A stretch of 20,437 nt of DNA from Anaerolineae bacterium (GTDB lineage Bacteria; Chloroflexota; Anaerolineae; 4572-78; NAK82): assembly GCA_030597485.1 (NCBI GenBank), contig JAUVRU010000005.1, forward strand, positions 1-20,437. Reading direction: 5' to 3'. Below the pieces are notes generated by a model. That model made no database searches. It was given only the letters and a program-made list of their open reading frames with translations, and had not been told where the DNA came from. Made by a program: the position numbers and the translations under genes. This document shows, piece after piece, positions 16,012 to 20,437 of this stretch. The stretch's first letter is position 1, and the number at the start of each line of letters is the position of its first letter.

Positions 16012-17415
16012 CTACCATTCCCCAGTTCTCAAGTACTCGTCAATGGCTTTGGCGGCTATCCTGCCCTGTCCCATCGCCAGGATGACTGTTGCCCCTCCGG
16101 TTGCCACGTCACCGCCAGCGAATACGCTCCTTTTGGAGGTTTTCATCGTGTCCTCGTCTACCACGACCGTTCCCCGCCTGCCGGTCTGAAGATCGGACGT
16201 GGTCTTGGGGATCAGAGGGTTAGGGCTCTGGCCGATGGCCACGATGACGATGTCGGCCGGGATGCGGAAATTCGAATCTGGCACGGGCACCGGTCGTCGT
16301 CGCCCTGAGGCATCCGGTTCCCCCAACTCATTCTTGAGACACTCGATCTCTTTCACCTGGCCTTTCCCGTCACCGTGGAAGGCCACTGGCGAGGTCAGCA
16401 GGTGGAACTGTATCCCTTCCTCCTCCGCATGGTGAATCTCCTCGTCGCGACCTGGCATCTCTTCTCGCGAGCGACGATAGACGATGAGGGACTCCTCAGC
16501 TCCCAGGCGCAGGGCAGTTCGTGCCGAATCCATGGCCACATTCCCTCCACCTATGGTGGCTACCCGTCGCCCTAACGCGATGGGCGTATCGTACTCGGGG
16601 AAAAGATAGGCCTTCATCAGGTTAACCCGGGTGAGGTATTCGTTGGCGGAATACACACCGTTCAGGTTCTCACCCGGGACGTTCAAGAACCATGGCAGGC
16701 CGGCACCGGTTCCCAGGAAGATGGCGTCAAAATCCTCCAACAACTCATCCAGGGTGGCGGTGTTGCCGACCACGAAATCGGTAACCAGCTCCACCCCCAT
16801 CCGGCACACGTAGTCTATGTCACGGCGCACGATGGCCTTGGGAAGACGGAACTCGGGTATGCCGTAGACCAACACGCCCCCGGGCTCGTGCAAAGCCTCA
16901 AAGACTGTTACCGAGTGGCCCATCCTGGCCAGGTCGGCAGCCACGGTGATGCCAGCCGGCCCTGACCCCACCACTGCCACCTTCTTGCCGGTTGGCGGCG
17001 GCAACTCCGGCACAGGCAGTGGCCCCTGGGCGGCTTCCCAATCGGCCACAAAGCGCTCCAGTCGGCCGATGGCAACCGACTCAAAACGCTTACACAAGGC
17101 GCAAACAGCCTCGCATTGCTCTTCCTGAGGGCACACCCGACCGGTCACAGCCGGCAGGGCGTTGGTTTCCCGGATAAGGTTGATGGCCCCCTGAAACTCT
17201 CCCTCTGCTATCAGCTGCAGAAAGCCGGGTACATCGATTTCAACCGGGCAGCCTTCAATACAGAAGGGGCGCTTGCATTGCAGGCACCGCTTGGCCTCAG
17301 CGATGGCCTGCTCCGGAGTGTAGCCATAGGGGACCTCGTCGTAGTTCTTGATGCGCTCAGCCGGTGGCTGTTCCGACATAGGAGTCTTGGTGGGGATGAT
17401 TGTCTTCTTTGCCAT
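16012..17415 (-). CDS. nfnB: NfnB: large subunit of electron-bifurcating NADH-dependent ferredoxin:NADP+ oxidoreductase
   Basis: This subunit contains the bifurcating FAD, an NADPH site and two [4Fe-4S] clusters. NfnAB reversibly couples NADH plus reduced ferredoxin to NADP+ reduction. The N-terminal ferredoxin-like domain has Cys44, 47, 52, 56 and Cys95, 101, 105, 108. The FAD motif GSGPAG is at 150-155, and a second dinucleotide motif GGGNVA at 289-294 is followed by YRRSREEMP with Arg314/Arg315 for NADPH phosphate. The C-terminal FAGGDVATGGATV completes the FAD site. It is also related to GltD of glutamate synthase, but the adjacent nfnA, 24 bases upstream, favours Nfn. The ATG is preceded by an AAAGG. 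The 467-residue length is normal. Confidence 0.9.
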   Translation of the reverse strand: MAKKTIIPTKTPMSEQPPAERIKNYDEVPYGYTPEQAIAEAKRCLQCKRPFCIEGCPVEIDVPGFLQLIAEGEFQGAINLIRETNALPAVTGRVCPQEEQCEAVCALCKRFESVAIGRLERFVADWEAAQGPLPVPELPPPTGKKVAVVGSGPAGITVAADLARMGHSVTVFEALHEPGGVLVYGIPEFRLPKAIVRRDIDYVCRMGVELVTDFVVGNTATLDELLEDFDAIFLGTGAGLPWFLNVPGENLNGVYSANEYLTRVNLMKAYLFPEYDTPIALGRRVATIGGGNVAMDSARTALRLGAEESLIVYRRSREEMPGRDEEIHHAEEEGIQFHLLTSPVAFHGDGKGQVKEIECLKNELGEPDASGRRRPVPVPDSNFRIPADIVIVAIGQSPNPLIPKTTSDLQTGRRGTVVVDEDTMKTSKRSVFAGGDVATGGATVILAMGQGRIAAKAIDEYLRTGEW

Positions 17416-17439
17416 CCTGGCATACCTTTCTGACCTGAG

Positions 17440-18288
17440 CTATGATACCTCGTCCAGTTTGCATTTCTCGTGCCATCTTTCGACGGCAACCTGTTCCTGC
17501 TCTTTGTAGAACTGGACACGTGAAAGCAGATTGTCCCATTGTACCCTATGACCGTCGAACTCCGGCCCGTCCACGCACACGAACTGGGGTCCGTCATCCA
17601 GCAGTACCCGGCAGCCGCCGCACATGCCGGTGCCATCCACCATAATGGTATTCAGACTGACGATGGTCGACACCTCGAATGGCTGTGTGGTCAGCGATAC
17701 AAACTTCATCATGATCATGGGGCCGATGGCCCACACCCGGCTGATGGTCTTTCCCGGTGACTCCAACAATTCCTTGAGCGGCTCCGTCACCAACGCCTTG
17801 CGACCGTACGAGCCATCGTCAGTACAAACGATCAGCTCATCGGAAACTGCCCGCATACGGTCTTCCCAGAACAGGTACTCATTGGTGCGGGCTCCAATGA
17901 TGGAAATGACCGTGTTGCCGGCTTCCTTAAGGGCCCGGGCGATGGGAAAGATAGGGGCGATGCCCACCCCTCCCCCGATGCAGACCACGGTTCCGAAGTT
18001 GTCCAGCTCAGTGGCGTGTCCCAATGGCCCCACCACGGTGACCAGTTCATCGCCCGCTTCCAGGGTGCCCATCTGCATGGTGGATTTGCCCACCTCCTGG
18101 AATATGAGCACGATTGTGCCGGCCTCTCGGTCGTAATCGGCAATGGTTAGGGGAACGCGTTCGCCATATGCGTCGACGCGCACGATGACGAACTGCCCCG
18201 CTTGTGCCTTGCGGGCTACCAGAGGCGCTTCCACCACCATCAGCTTGGCGACATCGCTCAAGACTTCCTTCTCCAGAATCTTGTTCAC
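17440..18288 (-). CDS. nfnA: NfnA: small FAD/[2Fe-2S] subunit of electron-bifurcating transhydrogenase
   Basis: This is a dihydroorotate-dehydrogenase-electron-transfer-like flavoprotein of 282 residues that oxidises or reduces NAD(H) and passes electrons through a [2Fe-2S] cluster to NfnB. The FAD motif is ERVPLTIAD (43-51). The NAD-binding glycine run is IGGGVGIAP (104-112). The cluster segment has Asp218, Cys223, Cys226 and Cys238 (DGTGMCGGC, then FVCVDGPEFDG), matching the Asp-plus-three-Cys arrangement reported for NfnA. The GTG start has AGGAG (complement of 18296-18300) seven bases upstream. It opens an operon that has a CRP/Rex-like operator about 82 bases upstream of the start codon. 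A sulfide dehydrogenase name is sometimes given to the same family. Confidence 0.9.
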   Translation of the reverse strand: MNKILEKEVLSDVAKLMVVEAPLVARKAQAGQFVIVRVDAYGERVPLTIADYDREAGTIVLIFQEVGKSTMQMGTLEAGDELVTVVGPLGHATELDNFGTVVCIGGGVGIAPIFPIARALKEAGNTVISIIGARTNEYLFWEDRMRAVSDELIVCTDDGSYGRKALVTEPLKELLESPGKTISRVWAIGPMIMMKFVSLTTQPFEVSTIVSLNTIMVDGTGMCGGCRVLLDDGPQFVCVDGPEFDGHRVQWDNLLSRVQFYKEQEQVAVERWHEKCKLDEVS

Positions 18289-18342
18289 AGTGGATCTCCT
18301 ATGAATCTGGTCTGGTCGGGGAGTGCCATAACCCCACCTTCT

Positions 18343-18348
18343 AGTATA
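18343..18348 (-). promoter_or_regulatory. nfnA: Probable -10 element of the nfnAB promoter
   Basis: On the minus strand TATACT (complement of 18343-18348) is a five-of-six match to TATAAT, 54 bases before the nfnA GTG. No good -35 hexamer lies at the right spacing, as expected for an activator-dependent promoter. A transcription start would fall near 18336. The operator described separately would then be centred at about -42. Confidence 0.5.
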
Positions 18349-18369
18349 GTCAAAGACAGCGCCATCGGG

Positions 18370-18387
18370 TAGTGACAGATGTCACAA
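18370..18387. promoter_or_regulatory. CRP/FNR- or Rex-like operator upstream of nfnAB
   Basis: The plus strand reads TAGTGA, six bases, TCACAA. The core GTGACA-GA-TGTCAC (18372-18385) is a perfect palindrome. It matches the CRP pattern TGTGA-N6-TCACA at 9 of 10 positions and the Rex pattern TTGTGA-N6-TCACAA at 11 of 12, reading either strand. Its centre, about 42 bases upstream of the predicted start site, is the class II activator position of CRP/FNR proteins. A redox-sensing regulator would suit a ferredoxin:NAD(P) enzyme. Confidence 0.6.
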
Positions 18388-18441
18388 TGGCAAACGACAA
18401 ACCTCATTGACTGCTGAAATCACATCCCTCCAGTAGCCCGG

Positions 18442-18487
18442 TGAGGGCCCTCAGCAACAAGGGCGCCCGTCCTACTACCGGCGCCCT
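18442..18487 (-). terminator. Double palindrome / terminator-like hairpin between the two flavoprotein operons
   Basis: AGGGCGCC (18460-18467) pairs perfectly with GGCGCCCT (18480-18487) around 12 bases. Adjacent is the perfect 12-bp palindrome TGAGGGCCCTCA (18442-18453). On the plus strand a GTGTTTTCGTTG follows, but there is no plus-strand gene to stop. On the minus strand the hairpin lies about 170 bases beyond the HydG-like stop and would insulate nfnAB from it. Confidence 0.5.
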
Positions 18488-18657
18488 CGTGTTTTCGTTG
18501 TCTGCTGTGCCTTCCCTCGTGCTGTGGGGCAACGTGACCTATGCGGCAACAGCTGACCGAGCAATTGGGGTTGTGATGCTAGACATGATCATCGCGCCAA
18601 CTGGCGAGAATTCGAGCGTTGCACATGCGCACGCTGTTTGGTCGTTGAGCGTGTTCA

Positions 18658-19488
18658 TCAGACAAAGCTCTCCAGGAAACCCTTTATCTCTGAATGGCTG
18701 AACACCGGGCCGTGCAGACATACATATTTCTCACCTATGTTGCAACGACCACACTTACCGATACCACATTTCATCTTGGCCTCAAGGGTCATAATGATCT
18801 GCTCCGAGGCAAAACCCATCTTTTGCAGCTCAATGACGGCAAAGTGGATCATGATGGGCGGACCGCAGATAACGACGCTGGTATTGTCTGGGGACGGCCC
18901 GACCTGCTGCAAGAGCCGGGTGATCAGCCCCACGTGACCGTTCCAATTCTCATCGCCTTCGTCCACGGTAAGGTGCAAGTGGGTGCGTGGTGCCTGGCGC
19001 CAGCTGTCATATTCCTCGGTGAACACCAGCAGTCCAGGGTTTCGCGCAGCCCACAGAATGGTCATATCGCCGTAGCTGCTTCGGTCGTGGAGGATCGAGG
19101 AGATGACAGGTCGCAGTGGTGCACCACCGATACCGCCGCCCAGGAAGACAACGTTCCTTCCCTTGATGTCGTCCAGGGGGAACCAGTTGCCCATCGGCCC
19201 GCGTATTCCTACTTTGTCACCCACGCCCATCTCGTGCAGGGCCCGGGTCACGGTTCCCACCTTGGCAATGGCAAAATCAACCGTGTCATCAATGCCACTC
19301 ACCGAGGTGATGCCGAATGGCGCCTCGCCCACACCAAACGCGGAGACGAAAGCAAACTGTCCAGGTTGATAGGTGAAATCCTGGGCGACGGCCTGGTCAT
19401 CGAATTCAAACCTGAATAGTCTAATGTCGCTTGCCAGCGGTTGGATGTCGGCCAAGCGGCCAAGATAGGGAAGATACGGATTCTCCAT
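18658..19488 (-). CDS. HydG/AsrB-like FAD/NAD(P)-binding electron-transfer subunit with [2Fe-2S]
   Basis: This is a ferredoxin-NADP-reductase/DHOD-electron-transfer-type flavoprotein of 276 residues, of the kind found as the gamma subunit of cytoplasmic NiFe sulfhydrogenases and anaerobic sulfite reductase. The FAD domain has GEAPFGITS (54-62). The NAD(P) domain has FLGGGIGGAP (115-124) and VICGPPIMI (206-214). A C-terminal [2Fe-2S] motif has Cys241, 246, 249 and 257 (CGIGKCGRC, then YVC). The ATG at 19488 is chosen because GAGG (complement of 19497-19500) lies eight bases upstream and homology begins there. The open frame continues 128 codons further upstream, but that part is antisense-like and overlaps the upstream gene. 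It starts 49 bases after the 4Fe-4S protein, its likely partner, exchanging electrons between NAD(P)H and the Fe-S chain. Confidence 0.87.
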   Translation of the reverse strand: MENPYLPYLGRLADIQPLASDIRLFRFEFDDQAVAQDFTYQPGQFAFVSAFGVGEAPFGITSVSGIDDTVDFAIAKVGTVTRALHEMGVGDKVGIRGPMGNWFPLDDIKGRNVVFLGGGIGGAPLRPVISSILHDRSSYGDMTILWAARNPGLLVFTEEYDSWRQAPRTHLHLTVDEGDENWNGHVGLITRLLQQVGPSPDNTSVVICGPPIMIHFAVIELQKMGFASEQIIMTLEAKMKCGIGKCGRCNIGEKYVCLHGPVFSHSEIKGFLESFV

Positions 19489-19537
19489 CTTTACGACCTC
19501 GTAGTGTCGCCTCAATGTATAATGTTTGCTGTGTACC

Positions 19538-20437
19538 TTATGGTGTTTCAGCAGCCAGTGCCTTGCCCTTGGCTTTGACTGCTTCCAGCACCTCGGTGAT
19601 GTCCACGTTGACGGGACAGACATCAATGCACCGACCACAGCCAACGCACGCCATTGGCCCAAAATCGGTGGGATAATAATCGAATTTACAGTAGAAGCGG
19701 TTGCGCAAGCGTTGGGCCTTGTCCGGGCGCGGATCGTGACCACCGGCAATGCGTCGGTAGACATCGACCATACACGAGTCCCAGCAGCGCAGCCGCTCAA
19801 TCTTCTGGTAACCAGGAGATTGAACGACGGTTTTGTCGCGCACATCGAAGCAGCGACAAGTGGGGCAAACATAGGCGCATAGCTTGCAGCCCAGGCAACG
19901 ATCGGCTAGCTCGCTCCAGTAGGGATCGTCAAACAACTGGAGCCATACCGCGCGTGGCGGGGGGTCAAACTCAGCGTGTGGCCATTCTCTGGTGGGGGTC
20001 TCCCCCTGATACGATTCCAGACTCAGACCGCTGGTGATCGCCTGGCCCTTCTCGGTCAGCACTTCCAGGGCGTAGCCATTCTCAACCGGATAGAGCATAA
20101 CATCCATGCCCTGATGATCATCGGGTGCAAGGCCCACGCTGGTGCAGAAACAGGTCGGCCCCATTGTTTCGCATGCCAGGCCGATCAAGGTCGCTCGCCG
20201 CCGCCTGCGGGCGTAATAGACGGCGACCGGCTCTTGGAGTAGCAGGGCGTCCAATGCCAGGAGGGCATGGGCATCACACGGCCGGACACCGAACAAGACC
20301 TGGTCGCCTTCTATGTCGTGATCGGTCAAACTGACATCCCAGGCCGGAGGGCTGCCATCGCCTTCCCCAGATGTCTGCTGTAAGAATTTCTCAACGGTCA
20401 GAACCGTCTCAGTGGCCGGGAAGAAGAACTCCTTGGG
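19538..20437 (-). CDS. HydB/AsrA-like 4Fe-4S dicluster electron-transfer protein (5' part beyond window)
   Basis: The reading frame is open to the window edge, so the N-terminus is missing and 299 residues are visible. The first visible residues, PKEFFFPATETV, match the start region of HydB/AsrA-type hydrogenase or sulfite reductase beta subunits. VLFGVRPCDAHAL (near visible residue 48) is another family signature. Two C-terminal cysteine sets follow: CLGCKLCAYVCPTC and CVGCGRCIDVCPVN, for two [4Fe-4S] clusters. It probably conducts electrons between the adjacent flavoprotein and a further partner encoded beyond the right edge (NiFe hydrogenase, Hdr-like or sulfite reductase), which I cannot see. 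A shorter start at the TTG near 20329 is rejected because homology continues upstream of it. Confidence 0.85.
   Translation of the reverse strand, partial: PKEFFFPATETVLTVEKFLQQTSGEGDGSPPAWDVSLTDHDIEGDQVLFGVRPCDAHALLALDALLLQEPVAVYYARRRRRATLIGLACETMGPTCFCTSVGLAPDDHQGMDVMLYPVENGYALEVLTEKGQAITSGLSLESYQGETPTREWPHAEFDPPPRAVWLQLFDDPYWSELADRCLGCKLCAYVCPTCRCFDVRDKTVVQSPGYQKIERLRCWDSCMVDVYRRIAGGHDPRPDKAQRLRNRFYCKFDYYPTDFGPMACVGCGRCIDVCPVNVDITEVLEAVKAKGKALAAETP

Larger units (their letters stand above)
18289..18657. other. 369-bp non-coding region holding the nfnAB control signals
   Basis: Besides the -10, operator and GC-rich hairpin listed separately, it contains CACGCT/AGCGTG (18630-18635, 18648-18653), a weak stem just past the HydG-like stop, and CGCCA-AC-TGGCG (18595-18606). 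Open frames crossing it on either strand lack ribosome sites and family-like sequence, so I call no gene here. Confidence 0.6.

Noticed and set aside
18325..18353. Alternative nfnA promoter, TTGACT and TATGGC spaced 17 bases on the minus strand
   Set aside because: The -35 is good but the -10 is poor. TATACT with the upstream operator at about -42 explains the region better. It remains possible as a second promoter.
18441..18701. Plus-strand 86-codon frame with a hydrophobic stretch
   Set aside because: It starts inside a GC-rich palindrome with no ribosome site and overlaps the end of the HydG-like gene. Probably chance.
19489..19872. N-terminal extension of the HydG-like open frame
   Set aside because: Homology and a ribosome site begin at 19488. 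The extension is antisense-frame sequence overlapping the upstream 4Fe-4S gene.

Overview
The window is GC-rich bacterial DNA made of two gene blocks that point at each other and meet near position 11,050. The plus-strand block (1-11,029) carries Wood-Ljungdahl (reductive acetyl-CoA) methyl-transfer genes. The minus-strand block (11,115-20,437) carries ferredoxin/NAD(P)H electron-transfer enzymes and a 2-oxoacid:ferredoxin oxidoreductase. This gene content suggests an anaerobe, either an acetogen or a facultative autotroph. The frequent GTG/TTG starts, the GH57 glucan hydrolase and the octamer intergenic repeat fit an Anaerolineae-like member of the Chloroflexota. That placement is an inference; no rRNA or other phylogenetic marker is present.

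Plus strand. acsC (large subunit of the corrinoid iron-sulfur protein) is followed by the corrinoid reductive activator (RACo/AcsV), acsE (methyl-H4folate:CFeSP methyltransferase) and a thioredoxin-reductase-like flavoprotein that lacks the active-site CxxC. Next come a fused MetV-MetF methylene-H4folate reductase and, after a strong hairpin, cooC (Ni-insertion ATPase for CODH/ACS). A family 57 glycoside hydrolase and a dual-specificity-type phosphatase follow closely behind cooC. Together MetVF, AcsE, AcsC and RACo reduce methylene-H4folate, move the methyl group to the corrinoid protein and keep that corrinoid active. CODH, ACS and the small CFeSP subunit are not in the window and probably lie upstream.

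Minus strand, in transcription order from the right edge. A truncated HydB/AsrA-like 4Fe-4S protein is followed by a HydG/DHOD-like FAD/NAD(P)/[2Fe-2S] reductase. A 369-bp non-coding stretch then holds a terminator-like hairpin and a CRP/Rex-like operator placed for a class II promoter. Next are nfnA-nfnB (electron-bifurcating NADH-dependent ferredoxin:NADP+ oxidoreductase), a B12-binding-type radical SAM protein of unknown function, and the delta, alpha, beta and gamma subunits of a 2-oxoacid:ferredoxin oxidoreductase. A palindromic repeat of about 100 bp sits between the alpha and beta genes. The gamma gene ends inside an array of about ten 8-bp units at the convergent junction.

Taken together, the right block can interconvert reduced ferredoxin, NADH and NADPH and exchange acetyl-CoA-type thioesters with 2-oxoacids, while the left block makes the methyl group of acetyl-CoA. 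The most unusual items are the CxxC-less thioredoxin-reductase-like protein beside MetVF, the cysteine-rich variant AcsE, the radical SAM gene built into the oxidoreductase operon, the GH57-phosphatase pair, and the operator upstream of nfnAB.
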